Below the pieces are notes generated by a model. That model saw only the letters and a program-made list of their open reading frames with translations, searched no databases and was not told where the DNA came from. DNA of 64,000 nt from Paenibacillus sp. ACRRY (lineage in GTDB: Bacteria; Bacillota; Bacilli; Paenibacillales; Paenibacillaceae): positions 744,001 to 808,000 of the forward strand of contig NZ_JAKRNM010000002.1 of assembly GCF_022346995.1 (NCBI RefSeq), given 5' to 3'. Of this stretch, positions 53,973 through 62,298 are shown piece after piece; within the stretch, counting starts at the first letter, position 1, and each line of letters begins with the position of its first letter. Position numbers and translations under genes: made by a program.

Positions 53973-55006
53973 TCCGGTTCGCCTCCTAACAAATCGTTGA
54001 TGGCGTTAAACAGTTGACGATTCTGTAGGTCAATCTGTTGAAATACCGCCTCATCCGCTTCTATATGTCCAATAATATGAACCGTAATCACATACCTCTT
54101 GGCTACAGGATAGCATAGCAGATATTCTTTCTCAAGGTAATCGTCATACAGGTTAATCTTGATTTTATTTTCACGGTAAGAATCAATGACCAGGATGCGC
54201 TTTGGGTCATCCGGCTCTTTGTCGTCATTGGCAGACAACTCATATTTTCTCCCCGGTTCCCCTACATTACCACATAATTGCTCGATATAACCACTGTCAT
54301 CTGTACGGTATATGGCTGTTCCACGTACTGCGAATGGAGGATGGGACACAAATGCCGTACGGAGGGCATCACTCATTCGGTCGAGCATGAGGGCATCGGC
54401 TTTGCGAACCCGAAGCAACTCTCTGAAGAACCTCAGAAGCTTGAGCAGTTGCAACCGTGCCTCTCCTTCAGTCACTTTATGCTGATTGATGATTTTCTCC
54501 AATTCAGGATCTACCCATCGTCCTTGTTCTTCTATACTGTCAGCGATTTTGGAACATGCAACCGAGACAGCTGGCGCCCACTTGCCATCAGAACGAATCT
54601 CATAGACCAGTGGGTTCAAACCAAGCAGATCGGTAGGCATACGCAATCCCTCGATTTTTGCAGCATCCTTGATGTCCGTAATATCCTCCGGAAGAATGAA
54701 AAAAATACGCTTTCGTCCCAGACGGCCCATAAACAAACCCATTTCCAGCATTGTATTATCCCGGACAGATGCATAGTACTTCCCGCGAATTTTGGATATA
54801 TCATCTGGATGAAAAATAAAAATGGCAAAGTCCGTCGTGCGCACCTCTGTTTCCAGATCGTCCATCGTATAGCTGCTTGGATTGAAAACACCGGAGTACC
54901 AAGGAGTAACTTCGGCTGAGAAACGCAAATTTTCGTGTACTGCGGCTGCAATCGGCTTCGCTTCCAGCGAGCAGCCAATAAAGACTCTTGGCTTCAACGT
55001 TTTCAT
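53969..55006 (-). CDS. TIR-like nucleotide-binding protein (PF10137/CAP12 type) with C-terminal sensor-like domain
   Basis: A 345-residue protein. Residues about 6-130 match the TIR-like nucleotide-binding domain: RVFIGCSLEAKPIAAAVHEN, VTPWYSGVFNPSSYTMDDLE, DFAIFIFHPDD and DNTMLEMGLFMGRLGRKR, with Glu88 at the catalytic position used by NAD-cleaving TIR domains. ILPED, then MPTDLLGL completes it. After a helical linker (about 165-215) residues 216-340 read like a GAF-type ligand-sensing fold (AFVSHPPFAVRGTAIYRTDD, YLLCYPVAKRYVITVHIIGH). This TIR-like family supplies NADase effectors in CBASS and other anti-phage systems. There is no nucleotide cyclase in the window. Promoter at 55048-55056. 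ATG 55006 preferred to TTG 55009. Confidence 0.82.
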   Translation of the reverse strand: MKTLKPRVFIGCSLEAKPIAAAVHENLRFSAEVTPWYSGVFNPSSYTMDDLETEVRTTDFAIFIFHPDDISKIRGKYYASVRDNTMLEMGLFMGRLGRKRIFFILPEDITDIKDAAKIEGLRMPTDLLGLNPLVYEIRSDGKWAPAVSVACSKIADSIEEQGRWVDPELEKIINQHKVTEGEARLQLLKLLRFFRELLRVRKADALMLDRMSDALRTAFVSHPPFAVRGTAIYRTDDSGYIEQLCGNVGEPGRKYELSANDDKEPDDPKRILVIDSYRENKIKINLYDDYLEKEYLLCYPVAKRYVITVHIIGHIEADEAVFQQIDLQNRQLFNAINDLLGGEPE

Positions 55007-55047
55007 CAATCCGCCTCGCTTAAACGGTAGTGGGAATCAATTGTTAT

Positions 55048-55056
55048 ATTATACCA
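55048..55056 (-). promoter_or_regulatory. Extended -10 promoter of the TIR-like unit
   Basis: On the - strand TGGTATAAT is a perfect extended -10, about 42 bases before the start codon. No strong -35. Confidence 0.65.
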
Positions 55057-55448
55057 TAAACAGCAGAGTAAGTCTGGAAAACGTACACGCCGGTGAAGAA
55101 TAAGCCGATTTTCGTTTGCTATAGTGTATGTGAAAGCTCCCGATGATTCCTTCAAAATTCGCACAAAAATAAAAAATGGCCCCAAATTGTCACAGTTGGG
55201 TGACTGGACAGTTATATTCGCAGTCATCGGTCATAGAATGAAGGAGCAGGTTGCACCATTAGTAAGCATTGATTGTCCTGGTGTGGCTGTTTGACTGCTG
55301 GAGCCGCCCAGAGCATGCTTTATGCGCATTTTTGAAGGGTCTGCTGTTTAGACCCGTCCACGTCGGTGTTATATAATAGAAGAACAAGCAAGTTAGCTAT
55401 AGGAGTTTAGACTGGATAAAAGAATTTACATGGTTTTATCAGACGGTC

Positions 55449-55597
55449 ATTTACACGGAACGAAGAGTGCAGAACCCATCTGGAGAAGCGAAGCGCTCGC
55501 GTTTATTACTGGATTTTCCCTTTGGAAGGGAATCAAAAAATCCAGGAATAATAGCGATCGGAAGAGGGTACTGCAATCGTAGTGCTTAAGTGTAAAT
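55449..55597 (+). repeat. Dispersed hairpin element, copy C
   Basis: Outer ends ATTTACAC and GTGTAAAT are perfect inverted repeats. Inside, TTATTACTGGATTTT pairs with AAAATCCAGGAATAA, one mismatch. It shares GGAGAAGCGAAGCGCTCGC, AGCGATCGGAAG and TCGTAGTGCT with copy A and lies upstream of yitT in the same orientation as copy B. Confidence 0.85.
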
Positions 55598-55907
55598 TTC
55601 ATGAGTCAAACGTGTGATGTTCACCAGTTTAATTGAAATAGCTAACCACAAACAGACAGAAAGGATCAGGATACCATGAGTTCCCGAAGGACAATCTCCC
55701 CAAGGACGATCTGGAAACGTTACGATCTCTCATACACTTAGCGCCCCTTGTAGAGTAAACCAACCGTATTCAAAAAAACGGCTGACTCTGCGAAAGAGGG
55801 GATTGGAATGAATATTCGAAGGACAAATACGATGATTTCTTCCAGGCTTGCCTTTTGCAGGGTACGGTCGGTCTAAAAACCAACCTACAAACTGCGAGGG
55901 AACCTGA

Positions 55908-56630
55908 ATGAAGAGAACATCGTTAACGAAACAACACATTAAGGCTGAGGCGGGAAAACTCGCCATCATGCTGCTCGGTACTTTTATTTTGGCATTTGCC
56001 TACTATCACATTAATTTTCAGAATCATTTATCGGAGGGCGGATTTGTCGGTCTGGCCCTGCTGGGAAAATACGCGACGGGATTATCGCCTGCCATCGGCA
56101 TGCTGTTACTCGACATCCCGGTCATGATCCTGGCTTGGTTCATCAAGGGCTGGAAGTTCATGATTCAGGCGCTGATTGGCGTGGGCGCATTCTCCCTGTT
56201 CTATGACGGCTTTGAGCGATACTCCACATTGCAGATGTCATTCAACGGAAACCTGTGGATTCCGGCAGTCCTATCCGGCGTATTGACGGGTGTCGGGGCT
56301 GGGATCGTGCTCCGATTCGGCGGAGCGACAGGCGGAGATGATATTCTCGCCGTGCTCGTTAGCCGCTGGAAGGGATGGAAACTGGGAACAGTTTTCTTTG
56401 TTAGCGATGCGTTTGTACTGGGCTTATCCCTTTTCTTTCTTCCGGTAAAAGAAACTTTATATACCATTCTGGCCGTGTGGATTGCCAGCAAAGTCATTAC
56501 GTACGTGGTCAGTGTTCCGGTACGCCGGACCGTTACGACCTCAGCTGTGAAGGTATCCATGCCTTCGGCAGCCAAGGCGGTGACTACCCCTGCACCACGG
56601 ACTTCGGTGGCGAGAGGAGTAACACATTAA
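55908..56630 (+). CDS. YitT-family membrane protein
   Basis: A 240-residue member of the YitT family with five membrane segments (about 18-36, 44-66, 70-92, 120-145, 150-180). GGFVGLALLGKYATGLSPAIGMLLLDIP and LRFGGATGGDDILAVLVSRWKG are family signatures; the second resembles a possible substrate or nucleotide-facing loop. It lacks the usual soluble C-terminal DUF2179 domain and instead ends in a short Thr/Ala/Pro-rich tail. The function of the family is not established. ATG follows GAGGGAA; a strong terminator follows. Confidence 0.85.
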   Translation: MKRTSLTKQHIKAEAGKLAIMLLGTFILAFAYYHINFQNHLSEGGFVGLALLGKYATGLSPAIGMLLLDIPVMILAWFIKGWKFMIQALIGVGAFSLFYDGFERYSTLQMSFNGNLWIPAVLSGVLTGVGAGIVLRFGGATGGDDILAVLVSRWKGWKLGTVFFVSDAFVLGLSLFFLPVKETLYTILAVWIASKVITYVVSVPVRRTVTTSAVKVSMPSAAKAVTTPAPRTSVARGVTH

Positions 56631-56642
56631 ATGAAATGTACC

Positions 56643-56689
56643 AAAAAGTCCTTTTGACTGCCTGAGCGGCGGTGAAAAGGACTTTTTTT
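56643..56689 (+). terminator. Intrinsic terminator of the yitT-type gene (bidirectional shape)
   Basis: AAAAAGTCCTTTT (56644-56656) pairs with GAAAAGGACTTTTT (56673-56686), followed by further T. It can also serve the convergent ydaT-like gene. Confidence 0.9.
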
Positions 56690-56750
56690 GATGCTTTTCT
56701 ACGTTGGAAAGTTATTCTTCAATACGAGATCAGAGCAATTCATAAATCTG

Positions 56751-57203
56751 TCAGGGTTTGATGGAAGAAGCGATCTGTCCATCCTGGTTATGAATTATGG
56801 CTCGAATATTCTGCTCGTCGCTGATTTCCTTGGCGGCATCCACCGCTTCAGATTTGGTATCAAACGTGGATACATATTGGGATTCGCCTTCTTCCTTAAT
56901 GGCCCAGCCGGAATCCGTGGGTACGACGTGAATATTGTCATGGCTTTTGGAAGAAGAGACGGGTTCCGAATGGCGACGTTTAGAAGTAGAGCCGCTATTA
57001 CCAGATGATTGGCCCGAATCCGTTGGACCCGTTGCAGGGTGATTCTCATCCCATTCTTCGGCTTTGGCAGTGGCTATAGCTATTGCGCGTCCTTCCTCAT
57101 ACCCGTCATCCAGCAGGGCATTAGCGATTTCAATCGCTTTATGTCGGATACGGGGCTCCAGATTTTTCATGGATACCGGATAATCATTTTTATTCCAAGG
57201 CAT
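56751..57203 (-). CDS. ydaT: YdaT-like protein with C-terminal DUF2188 domain
   Basis: A 150-residue hydrophilic protein. The N-terminus MPWNKNDYPVSMKNLEPRIR and ANALLDDGYEEGRAIAIATA match B. subtilis YdaT. A Ser/Gly/Asn-rich linker (about 58-88) joins it to a DUF2188 domain (about 90-145; HVVPTDSGWAIKEEGESQYV, EISDEQNIRAIIHNQDGQI). In B. subtilis ydaT belongs to the general stress regulon; no clear SigB promoter could be picked out here. Function unknown. ATG after GGAGGGA. Confidence 0.82.
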   Translation of the reverse strand: MPWNKNDYPVSMKNLEPRIRHKAIEIANALLDDGYEEGRAIAIATAKAEEWDENHPATGPTDSGQSSGNSGSTSKRRHSEPVSSSKSHDNIHVVPTDSGWAIKEEGESQYVSTFDTKSEAVDAAKEISDEQNIRAIIHNQDGQIASSIKP

Positions 57204-57348
57204 GCCTGAATCCCTCCTGTTTAGTAATAATGGTTAGTTGTATATTACCCTGTGGAAGAAGGGATAAACGACAAAATGGACAGGCTGTGAAGGGGGAATG
57301 ATCTGTTATATAGGGATGGCTTTCCTATACTTTTGCAAGCTGGAGGGG

Positions 57349-57354
57349 TATAAT
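57349..57354 (+). promoter_or_regulatory. -10 element upstream of amj
   Basis: TATAAT, 56 bases before the amj start. The -35 region is poor (TATACT at 57326). Confidence 0.45.
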
Positions 57355-57409
57355 GCTGTCACATGTACAAAAAAGTCCAATAACAGGAAGATAAAGGAGT
57401 ACAATCATA

Positions 57410-58210
57410 ATGTTCAGTCTGAGTCTGGCTATTCCGATGCTGTTTACCATGCTTATTCATGCTGCAGACAGCCTGTCTTATGCGCTTCGTCTTGGCGGGC
57501 TAAGAACCCGCAGAATTGCGCTGGCCCTTTCCTTGTCGGGGATTCTGCTGCTGGTATCGCGTACATCCAACATGGCCCAAGGACCGATGGTAGGGAATCT
57601 CGTGGATACCGCAACAAGTGGAGGGAACTCACATTTTGCCGTGCAGCTGCACTGGCTAATGGGGGCAGCGACAGCAGGAACCGCAATCGCCATATTGTGT
57701 TTTCCAACGATGGTGAAGCTTGCGTCGAGAATGGTTGTGCATTTTGAAGCAGCGGGGTCCATTCCGGCGATGGTACGCGGGATGCTGAACGGCAATAAAA
57801 TCAGAAATGCAACCTATTATATTACGCCACCTTCTTGGAAGATGGCTAAGCGATTAGTGCAGCATGGAATGCCAAGACGTTTGATGACGCTAAATGTAGC
57901 GGTGACAGCCATTTATACAACTGGCGTATTATCCAGTTTGTACGCAGCGTACCTGTATCCAGGGCAGGCAGTTGCTGCCTCTCAATCGACAGGGCTAATT
58001 AACGGAATTGCGACCATTTTGCTGACAATCCTGATCGATCCGCGAATATCCCTGCTCAGTGACAAATCCCTGCGAGGCGAAATCCGTTTGGACCGAATGA
58101 ATCAGATTTATGGCTGCATGCTGGTATCCCGTTTATTCGGCACGCTTGTGGCCCAGCTGCTGCTCATTCCATTTGCATACTGGATCGGCTGGGTCGTCAG
58201 CTGGATGTGA
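57410..58210 (+). CDS. amj: Lipid II flippase Amj (YdaH family)
   Basis: A 266-residue membrane protein with six or seven predicted helices. The opening LSLAIPMLFTMLIHAADSLSYALRLGGLRTRRIALALSLS-type segment, followed by VSRTSNMAQGPMVGNLVD, is characteristic of the Amj/DUF2837 family, which moves lipid-linked cell-wall precursors across the membrane as an alternative to MurJ. ATG 57410 follows AAAGGAG. In B. subtilis amj is induced by SigM when MurJ fails; I do not see a convincing SigM promoter here, but a TATAAT lies 56 bases upstream. It is a single gene. Confidence 0.82.
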   Translation: MFSLSLAIPMLFTMLIHAADSLSYALRLGGLRTRRIALALSLSGILLLVSRTSNMAQGPMVGNLVDTATSGGNSHFAVQLHWLMGAATAGTAIAILCFPTMVKLASRMVVHFEAAGSIPAMVRGMLNGNKIRNATYYITPPSWKMAKRLVQHGMPRRLMTLNVAVTAIYTTGVLSSLYAAYLYPGQAVAASQSTGLINGIATILLTILIDPRISLLSDKSLRGEIRLDRMNQIYGCMLVSRLFGTLVAQLLLIPFAYWIGWVVSWM

Positions 58211-58258
58211 AGAAGTAAATGAAACAGGACATCAGGGAGAAACATTGCGCAGAACACG

Positions 58259-58660
58259 TTAATCCTCTGTTGTCCTGTATTTGCGCATGTGAACCCATTC
58301 GATAAAAGGCAGCGTAATCATGGAAAGTCCAAGCAACGATAATAGCAGGAGGCTTGGCTCTTGATGGACCCATTGATCTATGCCAACTGCCACCAGGATA
58401 AACAGGGTCAGTACAAAATATCCTACCTTCGAGCTCTGCTCCGTAATGCGTCTGCCCAGCTCTTCGTCCTCGCGCACCCCATCCTGATCTTCTTTGGTGC
58501 CCCAAGTCAGGGCCGACAGGAAAAGGATCGTAACCGCACCAAGTGAAGCAATATCATTCAATCCAATGTCCTTTCCTGTTGCAGTACGATAAATAACGGT
58601 AGCAAGCACAATGAATGCTGCAGCACCTGTAAGGGTCATTTTCCAATGCTTGATTTTCAT
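58259..58660 (-). CDS. Membrane protein of unknown function paired with XRE regulator
   Basis: A 133-residue protein with four membrane helices (about 8-26, 36-52, 78-95, 100-118) and a charged loop DQDGVREDEELGRRI between the second and third. Small membrane proteins of this kind are commonly coupled to a short XRE repressor in Bacilli. The start overlaps the regulator stop by 4 bases, so both are made from one autoregulated message. No function can be given. Confidence 0.8.
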   Translation of the reverse strand: MKIKHWKMTLTGAAAFIVLATVIYRTATGKDIGLNDIASLGAVTILFLSALTWGTKEDQDGVREDEELGRRITEQSSKVGYFVLTLFILVAVGIDQWVHQEPSLLLLSLLGLSMITLPFIEWVHMRKYRTTED

Positions 58661-58863
58661 TCTGAGATCTTCCTTTCGTACTGAAATAACTGCTCGATTG
58701 TGACCTTAAGCGCCTCGGAAATGGCAAAGGCGAGCGGGAGGCTGGGGTCGTATTTGTCATTCTCTATGGCGTTAATGGTTTGTCTGCTGACGTCGCACAA
58801 CTCGGCGAGTTTGCCCTGGGATATGCCCAGCTCTTCACGCAGCAGCTTAATGCGGTTTTGCAT
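58657..58863 (-). CDS. Short XRE-family (Cro/CI-type) transcriptional repressor
   Basis: A 68-residue helix-turn-helix protein: IKLLREELGISQGKLAELC then DVSRQTINAIENDKYDPSL is a standard HTH_3 fold, and PLAFAISEALKVTIEQLF closes the domain. There is no sensor domain, so it is probably a simple dimeric repressor. Two copies of an 18-bp palindrome flank its promoter (58892-58909 and 58939-58956), the arrangement expected for autorepression. ATG follows AGAGGTTG. Confidence 0.92.
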   Translation of the reverse strand: MQNRIKLLREELGISQGKLAELCDVSRQTINAIENDKYDPSLPLAFAISEALKVTIEQLFQYERKISE

Positions 58864-58891
58864 GAATCAACCTCTTTTCGTGCCCTTAGGT

Positions 58892-58909
58892 TGTAAAGAA
58901 CTCTTTACA
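58892..58909 (-). promoter_or_regulatory. XRE operator site 1
   Basis: TGTAAAGAACTCTTTACA, a perfect 8-bp inverted repeat with AC spacer, lying between the -10 and the start codon of the XRE gene. Confidence 0.75.
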
Positions 58910-58914
58910 GCTGT

Positions 58915-58944
58915 ATTGTAAATGGAAAAAAGTGTAGGTGTCAA
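58915..58944 (-). promoter_or_regulatory. SigA promoter of the XRE/membrane-protein operon
   Basis: On the - strand -35 TTGACA (58939-58944), 18-base spacer and -10 TACAAT (58915-58920). The -35 overlaps operator site 2. Confidence 0.78.
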
Positions 58945-58956
58945 GAACTCTTTACA
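58939..58956 (-). promoter_or_regulatory. XRE operator site 2
   Basis: TGTCAAGAACTCTTTACA matches site 1 at 17 of 18 positions. Its centre is 47 bases from that of site 1 and it overlaps the -35, so binding would block RNA polymerase. Confidence 0.7.
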
Positions 58957-58983
58957 GGTCGTATCTGATTCGAATAGGAACAT

Positions 58984-59030
58984 GAAAAAAGCAGGAGCAA
59001 CGGTGATAACCCGCTGCTCCTGCTTTTTTT
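58984..59030 (-). terminator. Intrinsic terminator of msrAB (bidirectional shape)
   Basis: AAAAAAGCAGGAGC (58985-58998) pairs with GCTCCTGCTTTTTT (59016-59029). Confidence 0.9.
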
Positions 59031-59070
59031 GATTGTGTTTTGGTTCCGTGATCAGGCAGTCGTATTCAAT

Positions 59071-60033
59071 TTATTGGAAGAGGACAGCATACTCGCCGTA
59101 TCCCTCTTTTTGCAAGTCTTCCTTCGGTACGAAGCGAAGAGCGGCGGAGTTAATGCAGTAACGCATTCCACCCGCTTCGACAGGACCGTCGTTAAACAGG
59201 TGACCCAGATGGGAATCCCCTTCACGGCTTCTGACTTCGGTACGAATCATGAAATGGCTGAGATCCGTTTTTTCCTTCACGTTGTAATCACGGAGTGGAC
59301 GCGTGAAGCTAGGCCAACCGCAACCGGAGTCGTACTTGTCCGTTGAACTGAAGAGAGGCTCGCCAGAGACGATATCCACATAGATTCCGTCTCCGTGATG
59401 ATCCCAGAACTCGTTGTGGAACGCAGGTTCCGTTGCGTTATTCTGGGTCACTTCGAATTGCAGTGGAGTCAGGCGCTCTTTCAGATTGCTTTTATCCACA
59501 TTGCCGGACCAGTTGCGCTCGATAAAATCTTCGCGCCCGGAACCTTTACGATACCGTTTATAGTGGGCCGGATTTTTGTGGTGGTAGTCCTGATGATGTT
59601 CTTCGGCCTCATAGAATGGTTTGGCAGGCAAAATGGGTGTGAAGATTGGCTTGTCAAACCGTCCGCTCTGCTCCAGAGCTGCCTTGGAAGCTTCTGCAAT
59701 CTGACGTTGTTCTTCGCTGTGGTAGAAGATAGCCGTCTGGTAAGAAGATCCGCGGTCATGAAATTGTCCACCCGTATCCGTCGGATCGATCTGCTGCCAG
59801 AATAATTCGACGAGCTTCTCATAAGGGAAGATGGCAGGGTCGAACGTAATTTGAACGGCCTCTACATGTCCGGTCGTTTCGGAACAGACTTCCTCATATG
59901 TGGGATTCTCGGTATGTCCTCCTGTATAACCCGATACGATCTTATGGATTCCGGGCAGTTCCTCAAAGGGGGATACCATACACCAGAAGCATCCGCCTGC
60001 AAATGTTGCTTTTTCGCTTGTATGTTGTTCCAT
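59071..60033 (-). CDS. msrAB: Bifunctional methionine sulfoxide reductase MsrA-MsrB
   Basis: A 320-residue fusion repairing both stereoisomers of methionine sulfoxide. MsrA (about 1-160) has the catalytic Cys15 in FAGGCFWC and [26 protein letters not shown] substrate strands. MsrB (about 180-315) has the resolving Cys in [11 protein letters not shown] and catalytic Cys in RYCINSAAL. The CxxC zinc site found in many MsrB domains is replaced by VDIV in [13 protein letters not shown], so this is the zinc-free type. ATG follows GGAGTG. Single gene with a strong terminator. Confidence 0.95.
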   Translation of the reverse strand: MEQHTSEKATFAGGCFWCMVSPFEELPGIHKIVSGYTGGHTENPTYEEVCSETTGHVEAVQITFDPAIFPYEKLVELFWQQIDPTDTGGQFHDRGSSYQTAIFYHSEEQRQIAEASKAALEQSGRFDKPIFTPILPAKPFYEAEEHHQDYHHKNPAHYKRYRKGSGREDFIERNWSGNVDKSNLKERLTPLQFEVTQNNATEPAFHNEFWDHHGDGIYVDIVSGEPLFSSTDKYDSGCGWPSFTRPLRDYNVKEKTDLSHFMIRTEVRSREGDSHLGHLFNDGPVEAGGMRYCINSAALRFVPKEDLQKEGYGEYAVLFQ

Positions 60034-60161
60034 GCTATAGTCACTCCATTTCTGATGAAGATCAATGAATTTGGCTTACACTTCTATTATATCCTGAATT
60101 GGCAAGCCAACCAAGCCGGACAGGAACGATGAAGCTCATGAGTCATGTTGATGAATAATAA

Positions 60162-60773
60162 TCAGGTCTTTTTTCGCGAGCGAACACGAAACAGCAGCAA
60201 GACAAGACCCATAATCGCAAAGTACCCCACCAAAATGAGCAGACTCGTCCAGATGGAAGTTTCCGCTTGCGCGCCCGCATAGGCAAAAATTAAAATGGCA
60301 GGCATTTTGCCGATGGCCGTAGCGACCATGAACACCCAAAACGGTGTGTAGGTAATGCCGGCATAGATGTTGACCGCAGTTTGAGGCACAACGGGAAGCA
60401 GGCGAAGCGTCATAATACCCATAAAGGGATGCGCCTCCATCCAGGTGGTAAAACGACTCAATCCACGGATGCGATCCAGGTAAGCTCTGGCCTGATTACG
60501 AAAAGCATATCGGGCTCCCGCATAAACGAGCAGCGCTGCGAGGGTGGTCCCCACCCAGCATACCCATGCTGCTGTTGTGGTGCCATAACTGTACCCCAAA
60601 GCTGCGATTACAAACTTGTAGGGAATCACAGGTACGAGTGCAAAAAGCATTGCTATGATGATAAGAAGGGGAATGGACTGATTCTGATCGGTCCATGCCA
60701 GCAGTTCATATCTGTAAATAAACGTGACTCCGGCGAGCAAAACATACAAGAGGAGCCATAACCATTTCCGCAA
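60162..60773 (-). CDS. TVP38/TMEM64-family membrane protein (DedA superfamily)
   Basis: A 203-residue protein with about six membrane segments and the family core VIPYKFVIAALGYSYG, RYAFRNQARAYLDR, FTTWMEAHPFMGIMTLRLLPVVPQTAVN-type region and AGITYTPFWVFMVATAIGKMPAI. DedA/TVP38 proteins include lipid flippases or scramblases, for example of undecaprenyl phosphate. I place the start at TTG 60773 (MRKWLWLLLYVLL) because AAAGGAG lies 11 bases upstream; the longest frame to 60851 would add 26 hydrophilic residues without a ribosome binding site. Confidence 0.85.
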   Translation of the reverse strand: MRKWLWLLLYVLLAGVTFIYRYELLAWTDQNQSIPLLIIIAMLFALVPVIPYKFVIAALGYSYGTTTAAWVCWVGTTLAALLVYAGARYAFRNQARAYLDRIRGLSRFTTWMEAHPFMGIMTLRLLPVVPQTAVNIYAGITYTPFWVFMVATAIGKMPAILIFAYAGAQAETSIWTSLLILVGYFAIMGLVLLLFRVRSRKKT

Positions 60774-60972
60774 ATCCCCAAACGCTCCTTTCAGGTCAGG
60801 ACAATACTCCAAACCCCTGATCCTACATGCCTTTCTATCCAAGTGTACCACGTTCGACCGGGAACCGGATAATTCACTCCTTTCCGGTGCTGATCAACTG
60901 GCATGTTGCTGGCTGAAGGGTTACACTATAGGTCGTGGAACTTAGAACTCATCTGAAGGTGGAATGCTTATC

Positions 60973-61911
60973 ATGGAAACAACGAAGCGAACCCGAGCTG
61001 CGATCATCGGACTTGGGGGGATTGCACGCAAAGTATACTTGCCCCTGTTAACCGCGCATCCCGAAGTGGAAATTGCCGGTATTATGAACCGCTCTCCAGA
61101 GCCGGTAGCGGCTGCTCAGCATGCTTATAGATTAGATAACGGAACGACGGATCTGAAAGAACTCTTGTCTTGGGATCTGGATGCCGTTTTTGTACATACA
61201 GCGACGGAAGCACATTTTGACATTGTCATGCAATGTTTGGAACGGGGACTGGCTGTATATGTGGACAAACCGCTGTCCTACACCTTGCGGGAATCCGAAG
61301 AAATGACTGCTTTTGCCGAGGCACAAGGATTGCTCCTTGCTGTAGGCTTTAACCGAAGATTTGCACCCATGTACCAGAAAGCGAAAGCGTGGATGCAAGG
61401 CGGGCAGGGATTTGAATCCTTGATGTTAACGAAACATCGGACAGATATTCAGAATCTTCCTGCAGCAAAAACGATCTATGATGATCTGATTCATATGCTG
61501 GATCTGATGTTATGGTATTCGGATCACAATGTGGAGCTGGTTCATCAATGGATCCGCAAGAATGAAATGGACCAGCTTCTTCATGCTGCCGGATCAGCTA
61601 AGCTTGGAAGAAAGGCCATCGGCCGATTTGATATGGTACGCGAGGCGGGGGCTGACCTGGAGAAGATCGAACTCTACGGCGGAGGCAGATCGGTAGAAGT
61701 TGTGAATATGGAAGAGGCCAGATATACCGAACGCGGAGAGCTTGAACACAAGGAAGCCTTCGGCAGCTGGGACTCCATATTAACGCGCAGAGGATTTAGC
61801 GGAGCCGTAGATCATTTCTTGGCTAACCTCGACACACCGGACGATTGCATCATTAGCGCCAGCCACGTAATGGACAGCCATGAGCTGGCAGAGCTGCTGA
61901 TTCGCAAGTGA
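60973..61911 (+). CDS. Gfo/Idh/MocA-family oxidoreductase
   Basis: A 312-residue NAD(P)-dependent sugar or inositol dehydrogenase. The N-terminal Rossmann fold reads AAIIGLGGIARKVYLPLL, and the family EKP motif is DKP in LAVYVDKPLS. GFNRRFAPMYQKAK and DDLIHMLDLMLWY, with the catalytic-region His, follow in the second domain. Members with these features are close to YhhX/YceM-type proteins, whose substrates are unknown. ATG 60973 is preferred to 60964 because AAGGTGGA is about 10 bases upstream. Confidence 0.85.
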   Translation: METTKRTRAAIIGLGGIARKVYLPLLTAHPEVEIAGIMNRSPEPVAAAQHAYRLDNGTTDLKELLSWDLDAVFVHTATEAHFDIVMQCLERGLAVYVDKPLSYTLRESEEMTAFAEAQGLLLAVGFNRRFAPMYQKAKAWMQGGQGFESLMLTKHRTDIQNLPAAKTIYDDLIHMLDLMLWYSDHNVELVHQWIRKNEMDQLLHAAGSAKLGRKAIGRFDMVREAGADLEKIELYGGGRSVEVVNMEEARYTERGELEHKEAFGSWDSILTRRGFSGAVDHFLANLDTPDDCIISASHVMDSHELAELLIRK

Positions 61912-61962
61912 TTTTTTGTGTAAACAGGATAAAGAAGATAACTCATATGGAGGAATGACACA

Positions 61963-62277
61963 ATGGACGAATATGAAAAGGAACGCAGAAAACAGATCGA
62001 GGAAGCGGTCGTAGAGACCTATAAACAGGAAGAAGAAATGATGATTCTGGTATTCGCCCAGTGGTGTGCCAATCATGGACTTGACCCAGAAGAAATGTAC
62101 CGGCAAGCTTACCCGGATCAGCAGAGCAATGAACGGCTGCAGCAAGTGCTGCAGCTGGTTGTGCCGAAGGAGGAAGCCGGAGAGATTCCGGATGATACGA
62201 TGCTGGGTGTGTTGTCCATGTTTGGCAACGAAGACTTGGCCATGGTGGTATCCGAGGCGATCGCCGCGCGCAAATAA
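61963..62277 (+). CDS. Small acidic cytosolic protein of unknown function
   Basis: A 104-residue helical protein, acidic overall, with MDEYEKERRKQIEEAVVETY at the start, CANHGLDPEEMYRQAYP in the middle and the Met/Glu-rich end DDTMLGVLSMFGNEDLAMVV. I do not recognise the family. A strong GGAGGAATGACACA precedes ATG 61963 and codon use is like its neighbours, so it is probably real. It follows the Gfo/Idh gene by 51 bases and is convergent with the AraC gene. Confidence 0.72.
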   Translation: MDEYEKERRKQIEEAVVETYKQEEEMMILVFAQWCANHGLDPEEMYRQAYPDQQSNERLQQVLQLVVPKEEAGEIPDDTMLGVLSMFGNEDLAMVVSEAIAARK

Positions 62278-62298
62278 GCAGAATGTACGTATAATACC

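Larger units (their letters stand above)
55007..55907. other. Long intergenic region with promoter and repeat copy C
   Basis: About 900 bases without a credible gene. Left: the - strand promoter of the TIR-like unit. Middle: TATAAT at 55372-55377 on the + strand, then copy C of the dispersed element (55449-55597). Right: about 300 bases of AT-rich sequence up to yitT with no strong signals. Confidence 0.6.

Noticed and set aside
53969..55006. Complete CBASS or Pycsar operon
   Set aside because: No nucleotidyltransferase or cyclase gene occurs beside the TIR-like gene; the neighbours are the SOS gene and yitT.
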